From NCBI GenBank assembly GCA_020634015.1, contig JACKCN010000001.1:913001-977000 (forward strand): 64,000 nt of DNA. Direction: 5' to 3'. The notes beneath the pieces were generated by a model that was not told the DNA's origin, did no database searches, and saw only the letters and a list, made by a program, of their open reading frames with translations. The translations under genes were made by a program, and so were the position numbers. This DNA is from Candidatus Delongbacteria bacterium. GTDB lineage: Bacteria; CAIWAD01. Positions 34,135 through 42,613 of the stretch are shown one piece after another (within the stretch, counting starts at the first letter, position 1; every line of letters starts with the position of its first letter).

Positions 34135-35523
34135 ATGTCCCACAACCAACTTCCGCCGGGCATTCCCGCCCGGGTCCACTTCTCCGGCATCGGGGGGGCT
34201 GGCATGAGCGCTCTGGCGATCGTGCTGGCCGAGGCGGGCTGCAGCGTCAGCGGCTCCGACCGCGATCGCACGCCCGTGACACAGGACCTGGAAGCCCGCG
34301 GTATCCGCATCACCACCGACCAGACCCGGGTGCCCCTGGAATGGAACCCCCAACTGGTGGTACGCACGGCGGCCATGCGCACGGATCACCCCGAAATCCT
34401 CTCGGCCCTCGCGGCCGGTCTGCCCGTGATCAAACGGGCCGAGCTGCTGGGCCTGTTCAGCGAATGCGCCCACAGCATCGCCGTGGCCGGCACACACGGC
34501 AAGACCACCGTGACGGCCATGCTGTCCTGGACACTGGATGCCTGCGGCCTGGAGCCGGGCTGGTTCATCGGCGCACGCCTGAACAGTCTGCCCCAGGGAC
34601 GGCTGGGCGCGGGAAACTACCGCGTGCTGGAGGCCGACGAGTTCGACCGCTCCTTCCTGACCCTCAGCCCCGCACATCTGCTGGTGACACACCTGGACTG
34701 GGACCACGTGGACATCTACCCCCGCCCCGCAGACCTTTACTCGGCGATGGACCAGCTGGTGGCCCAGGTCCGTCTGGACCCGGTGATCCTGCAGGTCTCC
34801 GGCGAGCCCGCCGACCTGGCCTGGCGGCCCCGGAACAGACGCACCGTGCTCGTGGGCGAACACGCCGACTGCGACTACCGCCTGCAGTCCGGCAACGGGA
34901 TCTGGAGCCTGGTCCGTCAGACGGCCGCAGGTGGCAGCCTGGAGTTCACGCCTCCCCTGCCCGGGCGTCACAACCGCCTGAATGCGGCCCAGTGCCTGGC
35001 CTGGATCTGGGAACACGAGAGCGTGCTGGGCATTCCCGTGAGCCGCGCGGCAGAAGCGCTGCAAGGATTCCACGGTCTGCTGCGGCGCTTCCAGACCGTC
35101 TGGCAGGGCAACGGGCGCCTGCTGCTGGATGACTACGCCCACCACCCCAGCGAGATCGCCGCCTTCATCCAGGCTGCACGCGAACTGGCACCCACGCGCC
35201 TGACCGTGATCCATCAACCGCATACCTACAGCCGGGTGCGGGCCTTCTGCCGTGAGACGGCCGAGGCACTGGCCGGGGCCGACCGCGTGATCACCTGGCC
35301 GGTCTTCGCCGCCCGTGAAGCCGCCGTGGACGGGGTGACCCATCGTTCCTTCCTGCCCTGGATGGAGAGTCATCCGGACGCCCGCGCGCTGGACACTCCC
35401 GACGAACTGCTGCAGCTGCTGGAAAACACCCGTCCCGGCGAGCTGGTGGCCACCGTGGGCGCGGGCGATTTGTACCGGCTGCACCGCGCGATCATTTCCG
35501 TGCTGGAAAGGGGACCCGCATGA
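34135..35523 (+). CDS. murC: UDP-N-acetylmuramate--L-alanine ligase
   Basis: This 462-aa Mur ligase adds L-Ala to UDP-MurNAc. The N-terminal nucleotide-binding loop is HFSGIGGAGMSALA, the ATP loop AGTHGKTTVTAML, the metal/substrate motif LEADEFDRSF, and DWDHVDIY matches the MurC His motif. GRHNRLNAA, LRRFQ, LDDYAHHPSEI and QPHTYSR follow. The YAHHP and QPH(T/R) motifs favour MurC over Mpl or MurD. The length is usual. It stands outside any division-wall (dcw) cluster and overlaps dapF by ATGA. The pair supplies two steps of peptidoglycan precursor synthesis. Confidence 0.9.
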   Translation: MSHNQLPPGIPARVHFSGIGGAGMSALAIVLAEAGCSVSGSDRDRTPVTQDLEARGIRITTDQTRVPLEWNPQLVVRTAAMRTDHPEILSALAAGLPVIKRAELLGLFSECAHSIAVAGTHGKTTVTAMLSWTLDACGLEPGWFIGARLNSLPQGRLGAGNYRVLEADEFDRSFLTLSPAHLLVTHLDWDHVDIYPRPADLYSAMDQLVAQVRLDPVILQVSGEPADLAWRPRNRRTVLVGEHADCDYRLQSGNGIWSLVRQTAAGGSLEFTPPLPGRHNRLNAAQCLAWIWEHESVLGIPVSRAAEALQGFHGLLRRFQTVWQGNGRLLLDDYAHHPSEIAAFIQAARELAPTRLTVIHQPHTYSRVRAFCRETAEALAGADRVITWPVFAAREAAVDGVTHRSFLPWMESHPDARALDTPDELLQLLENTRPGELVATVGAGDLYRLHRAIISVLERGPA

Positions 35524-36347
35524 GCATTGACTTCGCCAAGCTGAGCGCCAACGGCAACGACTTCGTGGCCATGGACAACCGCGAGGGACAGGTGCCCCTC
35601 GAGCGCCCCGGTCTGGTCGCCTGGCTGTGTGACCGCAGGCGCGGAGTGGGAGCCGATGGACTGCTGCTGGTGGAGCACGCCCAGGACGCGGACTTCCGCA
35701 TGCGCATCTTCAACCCGGACGGCAGCGAGGCGGACATGTGCGGCAACGGGGCGCGAGCTTGCGCCGAATACGCCGCGACCCTGGGCATCGGAGGGCAGGA
35801 ACTGACCTTCCAGACCAGGGCAGGACTGCAGCGGGTCAGACGCCAGCAGGGACAGAGCACGCTCTGGATCGGACGCATCGTCGAAGACCCGGGTCACCTG
35901 AAACGGCTGGAGGCGGATGCCCGTCTGGTGGCCAGCATTCAGCCCGCGCGCCTGCTGGGCTTCCTGCGGGTGGGAGTTCCGCATTGCGTGCTGGCCGTGA
36001 ATGATCTGGGCACCTTTCCCATCGAACGCATCGGACCGGCCGTGCGCCATCATCCCAGTTTCGACCCCGAAGGCAGCAACGTGATCTTCGTGCAGCGTCT
36101 CGACTCGGGTCATGTGCGGGTGCGTGCCTGGGAGAAGGGCGTGGAGGGCGAGACCGAGGGCTGTGGCACGGGCTGCATCGCCGCCTGTGTGCTGCTGGCC
36201 CGGGCGGGCGTGGTGCAGTCACCCATTGACGCCAGCATGGCCGGCGGTGTGATGCGCGTGGGCGAAGATGAGCGGGGCTGGCATTTCTCGGGCGAGGTGC
36301 ATCGCGCGTTCGAGGGCCGGCTGGATCTGCCCGGGTCACTTGGCTGA
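35520..36347 (+). CDS. dapF: Diaminopimelate epimerase
   Basis: This 275-aa DapF interconverts LL- and meso-diaminopimelate for lysine and peptidoglycan. The substrate loop is SANGNDFVAMDN. The catalytic cysteines lie in ADMCGNGARA (Cys74) and in EGCGTGCIAA near the C-terminus. The latter is the usual T-x-x-CGTG motif with a Gly before Cys. VGVPHCVL and GSNVIFVQ are family segments. The start codon overlaps the murC stop by 4 nt, so the genes are coupled, which fits a shared role in cell-wall precursors. The gene converges on the sugar-transferase gene, whose stop is 20 nt away. Confidence 0.94.
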   Translation: MSIDFAKLSANGNDFVAMDNREGQVPLERPGLVAWLCDRRRGVGADGLLLVEHAQDADFRMRIFNPDGSEADMCGNGARACAEYAATLGIGGQELTFQTRAGLQRVRRQQGQSTLWIGRIVEDPGHLKRLEADARLVASIQPARLLGFLRVGVPHCVLAVNDLGTFPIERIGPAVRHHPSFDPEGSNVIFVQRLDSGHVRVRAWEKGVEGETEGCGTGCIAACVLLARAGVVQSPIDASMAGGVMRVGEDERGWHFSGEVHRAFEGRLDLPGSLG

Positions 36348-36366
36348 ACGGTGCGGCCGGGGACCC

Positions 36367-37782
36367 TCAGTAGGCGCCTTCCTGGGCGGCCACCACTCCC
36401 AGAGTCTTGATCAGGATGCGCAGGTCCAGCCAGATCGTCCAGTTGCGGATGTAGTACATGTCCAGGCGCACCCGGTCCTCGAAGTCCAGGTCGCTGCGTC
36501 CGCTGACCTGCCAGAGGCCGGTCAGACCCGGGCGGATGCTCATGAAATTGCGCTGCCAGTGCCCGTACTTGTCGTACTCGACCTCGTTGATCGGGCGCGG
36601 CCCCACCAGCGACATGTCTCCCACCAGCACATTGATGATCTGGGGCAGCTCGTCCAGCGACCAGCGCCGCAGGAACGCGCCCACCCGCGTGATCCGTGGA
36701 TCGTTCTTGAGCTTGCACTGGGCGGCCCACTCGGCGCGGGCGTTCTCGTCCTCGGCCAGCAACTTCTGCAACACGGCGTCGCTGTCGCGGACCATGGTGC
36801 GAAACTTGATCATGTAGATCCACTTCATGCCCCGTCCCCAGCGCCGGTGCCGGTAGATCGGCCAGCCGCGCGAATCCAGCGAGATCGCCAGACAGCACAC
36901 CAGCAGCAAGGGCGCCAGCACCACCAGCCCCGCCAGCGATCCCAGCACGTCGATGGAACGCTTGACGAACTGGTTCATCGCGCTGCGCAGGTTCTGGTTG
37001 AAGTTGAGCACCATGCGCGAACCCAGATGGCTCACTTCCAGCTCGGCCAGTTCCAGCACGGCCACGTCGGGAAAGATCATCAGCTCGTCCACGCTGCCCA
37101 TGCTGCGCTGCAGCAGCGTGTTCAAGCGGGCACGTTCCAGGTGCCCCGCGCAGATCAGCAGGCGTGAGGCACCGGTTTCCCGGATGATCCGGGGCAGATC
37201 GTCCAGCTGGCCCAGCACGGGCAGCGGCAGTTCGGCTCCGCTGAAGGGCGCACCCGCGACGATGCCACACACGCCCAGGCTTTCGCTGAGCGCCGAGATC
37301 TTGCGGCTCTGGAAGTACTCGCGAATGCCTTCTTCGCCCCCCAGCAGCAAGGTGCGCGTGGATCCGCCGGGACGCAGCACCAGGCGGGACTGCACGGCCA
37401 TGTGGAACAGGGGCAGCAGCACGGCCGCCATCAGCCAGGCCAGGATCACGGTGCCACGGGGAAAGTCCAGGTCGATGCGGGCCAGAAACAGCAGGATCAG
37501 CAGCAGGGCTCCGGTCTTGAGCGCGGCCCGCACTCCGGCGAAGAATACGTCCCATGGATCACGGGCATCCAGACGGTAGAGCTGCTCCTGCCAGGCATTC
37601 ACCAGCCAGAGCACCGCGCCAAAAAAGAAAACCCGCAGCAGGGCGGGGGCAGGGTCCGGTGCAAGCGCCGGCCCGTGTCCGGGCAGCAGAAGCGCGGGAA
37701 CACGGGCCAGGCTGAAACATCCGAAAAGCAGCAGAACATCACTCGCGGCCAGCAGGGGGCGGGTGAAGGGTGATCGCCTCAT
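36367..37782 (-). CDS. Undecaprenyl-phosphate sugar phosphotransferase (WbaP/EpsE-type, exopolysaccharide initiation)
   Basis: This 471-aa membrane enzyme transfers a sugar-1-phosphate to undecaprenyl phosphate, the first step of repeat-unit synthesis. It has four N-terminal membrane helices, a CoA-binding-like cytosolic domain (RTLLLGGEEGIREYF), a fifth hydrophobic segment (SLAGLVVLAPLLLVCCLAI) and the catalytic domain. Catalytic motifs include KRSIDVLGS, YMIKFRTMVRDSD, RVGAFLRRWSLDELPQIINV, MSLVGPRP and RPGLTGLWQVSGRSDLDFEDRV. All are typical of the bacterial sugar transferase (HPT) family; the sugar cannot be read from sequence. Its start overlaps the stop of the sigma-54 response-regulator gene by ATGA, indicating joint expression. 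With the Wzz-like protein at 31 kb it implies an exopolysaccharide pathway. Confidence 0.92.
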   Translation of the reverse strand: MRRSPFTRPLLAASDVLLLFGCFSLARVPALLLPGHGPALAPDPAPALLRVFFFGAVLWLVNAWQEQLYRLDARDPWDVFFAGVRAALKTGALLLILLFLARIDLDFPRGTVILAWLMAAVLLPLFHMAVQSRLVLRPGGSTRTLLLGGEEGIREYFQSRKISALSESLGVCGIVAGAPFSGAELPLPVLGQLDDLPRIIRETGASRLLICAGHLERARLNTLLQRSMGSVDELMIFPDVAVLELAELEVSHLGSRMVLNFNQNLRSAMNQFVKRSIDVLGSLAGLVVLAPLLLVCCLAISLDSRGWPIYRHRRWGRGMKWIYMIKFRTMVRDSDAVLQKLLAEDENARAEWAAQCKLKNDPRITRVGAFLRRWSLDELPQIINVLVGDMSLVGPRPINEVEYDKYGHWQRNFMSIRPGLTGLWQVSGRSDLDFEDRVRLDMYYIRNWTIWLDLRILIKTLGVVAAQEGAY

Positions 37783-39179
37783 TCAATCTCTTCCAATGCA
37801 TGCTTCTTGATGCGGTAGCGCATCGTTTCGCGGCTGAGTCCCAGCAGGCGTGCAGCCCGTGAGACATTGTGGCGGGCCTTGTGCAGCGCCCGGGACAGCA
37901 GCACCTTTTCGAACTCCACGATCGAGAACCCGTCGTCGGGAATCTCGAAGTCGTAACCGATGCGCGTGCGTGAGCCATTGCTCTCGGCACCATTGGCCGG
38001 ACTGGACGAGCGCCGCCGCCAGAGGTGCAGGTGCTCGGCATCGATCACATCGTCGGCCTCGATCAGCAGGGCCCGCTCGATGGCATTGCGCAGTTCGCGG
38101 ATGTTGCCCGGCCAGTCCCAGTTGCGCAGAGCGTGAATCGCCTGGCTGGAGAAGCGGCAGACTTCGCGTTTGTGCTCGCGCCGGAAACGGTCCAGGAAGA
38201 ACTGGGCCAGCGGCACGATGTCTTCCCGGCGCTCGCGCAGGGCGGGCAACTCGATGGTGATCACGTTCAAACGGAAGAACAGGTCCTCGCGAAAGGACTT
38301 CTCGGCGATCATGTCTTCCAGATCCTTGTGGGTGGCCGCCACGAAGCGGATATCCACGGGAATGGTGCGATCGCCGCCCACACGCCGGATCCGGCGCTCT
38401 TCCAGCACCCTCAGCAACTTGGCCTGCAGATTGAAGTCCATGTCGCCGATTTCGTCCAGAAAGAAAGTACCGCCCGAGGCCCGTTCGATCAATCCGATCT
38501 TCCGTTCCTTGGCGTCGGTGAACGAGCCTTTCTCGTGCCCGAACAGCTCCGATTCCAGCAGGTTGCTGGGAATGGCCGAGCAGTTGACCTCGATGAAGGG
38601 CTCCTCGCGGCGGTCCGAGTTGTAGTGGATCGCGCGGGCGAAGAGTTCCTTGCCCGTTCCGGTTTCGCCCTTGATGAACACGGTGTTGGCGCTGGAGCTG
38701 GCGACCTTCTTGGTCATTTCCAGAGTGCGCACCATGGCGGGAGAATTGCCGATGATGTTGCTGAAGTCGTATTCGTCGTCGTGGCGACTGACCAGTCCCG
38801 CCTGGTAACTGGTCTTCAGTTCGCGACGGATCTTGTTCACGATCAGGTGAAACTGCTCGGAGTGCACGGGCTTGAGCAGAAAGTCGAAAGCCCCGCGTTT
38901 CATCGCCTGCAGCACAGCGTCGCTGTTCACCTTTTCCGTCATCATGATGCAGCGCAGATCGGGCAGCACCTCGCGCGCGGACTCCAGCAACTGGTTGCCG
39001 CTCATGTCGGTGTTGCCCAGATCGATCACCATGACTTCGGGGGGAGAATTGCTGAGGGTGTCCAGCGCGGCCCGGCCGCTCTGGTAATTGCGGCAGGGAT
39101 GTCCTTCCTCTTCCAGCAAGCGGCAGACGAGGTTCGCGTTCACCGGATCCGCATCAACGACCAGGAAGCTCAGGCTCAT
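37779..39179 (-). CDS. NtrC-family sigma-54 response regulator
   Basis: This is a 466-aa protein. The receiver domain has the acidic start VVDADP, phospho-acceptor Asp53 (VMVIDLG), Thr81 and Lys103 (LLKP). The AAA+ domain has GETGTGKE (172-179), FFLDEIGDM and FREDLFFR. The sigma-54 contact loop is GSFTDA (220-225) instead of GAFTGA. The C-terminal helix-turn-helix is SRAARLLGLSRETMRYRIK. It lies between rsgA (6 nt upstream) and the exopolysaccharide sugar transferase (4-nt overlap), so it probably controls polysaccharide or envelope genes; the cognate histidine kinase is not in the window. The GSFTDA loop could weaken or alter sigma-54 contact. Confidence 0.92.
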   Translation of the reverse strand: MSLSFLVVDADPVNANLVCRLLEEEGHPCRNYQSGRAALDTLSNSPPEVMVIDLGNTDMSGNQLLESAREVLPDLRCIMMTEKVNSDAVLQAMKRGAFDFLLKPVHSEQFHLIVNKIRRELKTSYQAGLVSRHDDEYDFSNIIGNSPAMVRTLEMTKKVASSSANTVFIKGETGTGKELFARAIHYNSDRREEPFIEVNCSAIPSNLLESELFGHEKGSFTDAKERKIGLIERASGGTFFLDEIGDMDFNLQAKLLRVLEERRIRRVGGDRTIPVDIRFVAATHKDLEDMIAEKSFREDLFFRLNVITIELPALRERREDIVPLAQFFLDRFRREHKREVCRFSSQAIHALRNWDWPGNIRELRNAIERALLIEADDVIDAEHLHLWRRRSSSPANGAESNGSRTRIGYDFEIPDDGFSIVEFEKVLLSRALHKARHNVSRAARLLGLSRETMRYRIKKHALEEIE

Positions 39180-39185
39180 GATTCC

Positions 39186-40292
39186 TCACAGGCTTTCCAG
39201 GATGCTCAGGTAATTCTGGTAGCGCAGGGGAGAAATCCGGCCGGCTTCCACCGCGTCGGCAACTGCACAGCCCGGTTCCTCGGAATGACGGCAATTGGTG
39301 AATCGGCACCCGTCGGCTTCCCGGAGAATCTCCGGATAGCCCATCTGCACATCTTCCCGACTCACGCCCCAGAGGGAGAGCTCCTTGATGCCCGGAGTAT
39401 CGACGACATGCCCCCCGAAATTGAAGCGGATCAGGCGGGCAGCGGTGGTGGTATGGGTTCCTTTTGAATTGTACTGGCTGATTCCGCGCACGGTCAGCCG
39501 CAGATCCGGATTGAGCGCGTTCAGCAGGGAACTCTTGCCCACCCCGGACTGCCCCGAGAGAACGGTCGTCCTGCCAGTCAGCAGCGAGCGCAGGCGATCC
39601 ATTCCTTCGCCGGTCTCGGCGCTGGTAGCACACCAGGGCACGTCCAGTCCGCCGTAGAGCTCGGCGATTTCCTGGTAATGGCGATCGGGGTCCAGGTCCA
39701 CCTTGTTGAAGCACAGCAGGCTGTCAAAGCCATTGACCGCGGCGGTCACCAGATAACGATCGATCAGACCCGGTTTGAGCCAGGGTTCCTGCACCGAGGC
39801 CACGATCAGGATCTGGTCGATGTTGGCCACCATCACCTGCTCCACCTCGCGGTGCAGCTTCGAGGAGCGTGAGAGCCGGTTGCGGCGGGGGCGCACCTCC
39901 ACGATCACGCCTTCCTTCTCCTCCAGCACCACGAAGAGTACCTGGTCACCCACGGCCACCAGGGTGCTGTCTTCGTGGGGCGTTCTGGTGGTGCTGCGCG
40001 TGCGGCAGCCGATGGTGCTGCCGTCCTCACGCTCCACCAGGAAGGTGTTGCGGCGGTAAGCCACCACCCGGCCGGGCTCGCCCGTGCTTTCCTCGGGCAG
40101 CACGATGGCCTTGTCGCGCACCCGGCGGCTCAGCATCTCGTCGGCGTGGTGCTCGCTGTCCTCAACGCTCAGCTCTTCGCTGCCCTGCTCGAGCGCCCGG
40201 GCCTTGCGGGCCTGGCGGCGTTCCTCGTGGCGGTCCAGTTCATCCAGCTTGCGGCTCTGTTTCCGCTTCTGGGTCCACATGTTGCGTGACAT
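39186..40292 (-). CDS. rsgA: Ribosome small-subunit-dependent GTPase RsgA
   Basis: This 368-aa circularly permuted GTPase checks 30S subunit maturation. It has an N-terminal basic, charged extension of about 70 residues that is longer than in E. coli, an OB fold (VAVGDQVLF, GVIVEVRPRRNRLSR), and the permuted G motifs in the order G4 FNKVDL, G1 SGQSGVGKSS, G3 VVDTPGIKEL. The C-terminal zinc site is DGCRFTNCRHSEEPGCAV. It starts 151 nt downstream of the UMF1 gene and is followed within 6 nt by the response-regulator gene. That probably reflects operon packing rather than a shared role. Confidence 0.94.
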   Translation of the reverse strand: MSRNMWTQKRKQSRKLDELDRHEERRQARKARALEQGSEELSVEDSEHHADEMLSRRVRDKAIVLPEESTGEPGRVVAYRRNTFLVEREDGSTIGCRTRSTTRTPHEDSTLVAVGDQVLFVVLEEKEGVIVEVRPRRNRLSRSSKLHREVEQVMVANIDQILIVASVQEPWLKPGLIDRYLVTAAVNGFDSLLCFNKVDLDPDRHYQEIAELYGGLDVPWCATSAETGEGMDRLRSLLTGRTTVLSGQSGVGKSSLLNALNPDLRLTVRGISQYNSKGTHTTTAARLIRFNFGGHVVDTPGIKELSLWGVSREDVQMGYPEILREADGCRFTNCRHSEEPGCAVADAVEAGRISPLRYQNYLSILESL

Positions 40293-40443
40293 GCATTCTC
40301 GGGATTTGGGACGGTGGCGCCGGGTCCGCGCCCGGTCCGGTGAGGGGCGCGCCGCGGCTGCGTCAAACTTGTGGCATTCGGGGTGAAGAAGAAACCGATT
40401 CCTTGGCAGGTCGGGGATGGGTCAGGCTGGTGGAAGCGGGGGC

Positions 40444-41814
40444 TCAGGCCTCACCCAGTTCCTCGAGAAACTGGCGGGCTTCGCCACGGCCGCGGCGTTC
40501 GGAGACCAGCACCAGCAGCAGCAGGCCCAGCACGAAGAAGACCAGCAGGCTGACGATGCCCGTGCGCATGTCGCCCGTGATCCAGGTGACCACTCCGAAG
40601 GTCAGCATGCCCAGAATGTTGGCCAGACGCCCGCTCATGGTGAAGAAGCCGAAGAACTCGCTCTCCATGCCTTCGGGCAGAATCACCGACTGCAGGCTGC
40701 GTGACACACCCTGACTGCCGCCCATGGCCACTCCGGCCAGAATGCCCAGCAACCAGAATTCCTGGATGGGAGTCCAGATCACCCCCAGGAACCAGGCCCA
40801 GACCAGTACCAGCACCCAGACCGATAGCGAGATCGCCAGCGACCGCCGGTTGCTGAAACGGTCGGCCAACCAGCCGAAGAGCATCGCGCCCACCAGGGCC
40901 GTGCCCTGGATCACCAGAAAGAACAGCACCAGCTGTTGCTGCTGCATGCCCAGTTCCACCGCACCGAAGATCGAAGTCAGCCGGATCACGGTCTCGATGC
41001 CCGTGCCATAGATCAGATAGGCCAGCAGGAACCAGCGCAGGGTGTGCAGACGGCGCATGTGCTTGAGGCTGTGCCACACCCGCCTGAAGCCGATCTTGAG
41101 ATACCCACCGAGCTCGCCCGCGCGCCGGGGACGAGGTTCCTTGCGCGGCAGCCAGAGGAAGGTCGGTATCGCGAAGATCAGCCACCAGAGCGAGGTCAGC
41201 GCAAAACTCCAGCGAAAGTCGAACTGGGGCCACTGGCTCTTGAGCACGAAGATCAGCACCAGCAGCAGCCCGCCGCCCAGGTAGCCTGCGGCATATCCCA
41301 GACCGGACACGCGCCCTTCGGTGCCGCGCTCGCTCACCTCGGGCAGGAAGGCGTCGTAGAACACGCTGCCGCCGGCGAAGCCCAGATTGCTCAGGATGAA
41401 CAGCACGCTCACGATGAGCAGATCACCCGCCCCGAAGAAGCTGATCCAACCGGTACTCAGCACACCCATCATCCAGGCGATGGCCAGGTAGCGCCGCTTG
41501 CGCCCCGAGAAATCCGCCAGGGCACCCAGCAGGGGCGAGGCCACGGCCACCAGGACAAGCGCGATGGAATTGACGAAACTGAACACGGTCACCCCGGGTA
41601 CCGTGACCGTGCGCCCGAAGAGATGGAGCACCGTGCCTGCCTCGCCACCGGCAATCACTTCGGCGAACCAGACGTTGAAGATGACCGCGAGGATCACCAC
41701 CGCATAGGCGCTGTTGGCAAAGTCGTACATCACCCAGCCGGTCACCGGGCGATTGATCAGCATGCGGGGGACGGGGAGCGGACGCTCGGGAGCGATGGCA
41801 CCGGGAGGGATCAT
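40444..41814 (-). CDS. UMF1/Atg22-family MFS transporter
   Basis: This is a 456-aa integral membrane protein with about 12 hydrophobic segments. The start is at 41814 with GGAG 8 nt upstream. The N-terminal signature GWVMYDFANSAYAVVI and the downstream GALADFSGRKRR and GSVFYDAFLPEVS mark the UMF1/Atg22-like major facilitator family. Yeast Atg22 exports amino acids from the vacuole; bacterial members have no settled substrate. It is the last gene of a likely tsaB-cdaA-transporter unit, 34 nt after cdaA. A link to c-di-AMP-controlled transport is possible but is only suggested by position. Confidence 0.88.
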   Translation of the reverse strand: MIPPGAIAPERPLPVPRMLINRPVTGWVMYDFANSAYAVVILAVIFNVWFAEVIAGGEAGTVLHLFGRTVTVPGVTVFSFVNSIALVLVAVASPLLGALADFSGRKRRYLAIAWMMGVLSTGWISFFGAGDLLIVSVLFILSNLGFAGGSVFYDAFLPEVSERGTEGRVSGLGYAAGYLGGGLLLVLIFVLKSQWPQFDFRWSFALTSLWWLIFAIPTFLWLPRKEPRPRRAGELGGYLKIGFRRVWHSLKHMRRLHTLRWFLLAYLIYGTGIETVIRLTSIFGAVELGMQQQQLVLFFLVIQGTALVGAMLFGWLADRFSNRRSLAISLSVWVLVLVWAWFLGVIWTPIQEFWLLGILAGVAMGGSQGVSRSLQSVILPEGMESEFFGFFTMSGRLANILGMLTFGVVTWITGDMRTGIVSLLVFFVLGLLLLVLVSERRGRGEARQFLEELGEA

Positions 41815-41848
41815 CGAGCGCTCCGGGAGGCGCGGGAAAGACCCGTTC

Positions 41849-42613
41849 TCACTTGCGCCGGACCATCAGGTTCTGCAGGGTCTGGGCCAGTTTTGCCGGG
41901 TCGTGCACCGGATTCAGCTTGCCGTCCACGGCCAGGCTGATCGCCCCCGTTTCCTCGGACACCACCACCACCACCGCATCGGATTCTTCGGTGACACCAA
42001 TGGCCGCCCGGTGGCGCGTGCCCATGGTCACGTCCAGATTGGGGTTGGTCGACAGGGGCAGCAGACATTTGGCCGCCTGGATGATCGAGCCGGAAATCAT
42101 CACCGCGCCGTCGTGCAGCGGTGTCCGCGGGAAGAAGATGGTCACCAGGGTTTCCTTGGTGAGCTCGGCCTGCAGTTTCACCCCGGTTTCCTGGATGGCG
42201 CGCAGGCCCACATCGCGAATCAGCACGAAGAGGCCCCCGTACTGGCGCTTGGACAGATCCTGGGCCGCTTCGGCAACCGTTTCGTAGAGGCCCGAGGAAC
42301 GAATCTGGAAGATGCGCGAGAAGATGGGGCTGTTGCCCATCTGGATCAGAAAGCGACGCAATTCGGGCTGGAACAGAATCACGATGGCAATGGCCCACAC
42401 CGTGGTGAACTCGCGGAAGATCAGCGAGACCAGGGTCAGATCCAGCAGCTGCACCACGACGTACACGAAGAACAGCAGCAGCATGCCCACGAACATCGGG
42501 ATGGCGCGCGTGCCCTTCATCATCCGGTAGACCTGGTAGAACAGCGTACTGACCAGGAGAATGTCCACCAGATCGCGCCAGTCGATCTGCAGGATGGTCC
42601 AGGTATCTCTCAT
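41849..42613 (-). CDS. cdaA: Diadenylate cyclase CdaA (c-di-AMP synthase)
   Basis: This 254-aa membrane enzyme condenses two ATP to c-di-AMP. I take the ATG at 42613, which overlaps the tsaB stop as TGATG; a GTG one codon earlier is possible. Three N-terminal membrane helices (about residues 17-32, 39-59, 70-82) are followed by the DAC domain with LHDGAVMI (DGA motif) and GTRHRAAIG (RHR motif), both intact, and the usual ELRRFL and VSEETGAISLA segments. c-di-AMP controls osmolyte transport and cell-wall homeostasis in many bacteria. Here the gene is coupled to tsaB and precedes a transporter gene; cdaR and glmM, its usual partners, are absent. Confidence 0.94.
   Translation of the reverse strand: MRDTWTILQIDWRDLVDILLVSTLFYQVYRMMKGTRAIPMFVGMLLLFFVYVVVQLLDLTLVSLIFREFTTVWAIAIVILFQPELRRFLIQMGNSPIFSRIFQIRSSGLYETVAEAAQDLSKRQYGGLFVLIRDVGLRAIQETGVKLQAELTKETLVTIFFPRTPLHDGAVMISGSIIQAAKCLLPLSTNPNLDVTMGTRHRAAIGVTEESDAVVVVVSEETGAISLAVDGKLNPVHDPAKLAQTLQNLMVRRK

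Noticed and set aside
34135..35523. Mpl (murein peptide ligase) instead of MurC
   Set aside because: DDYAHHPSEI and QPHTYSR with the GTHGKTT context fit MurC better, and the gene is coupled to dapF in precursor synthesis.
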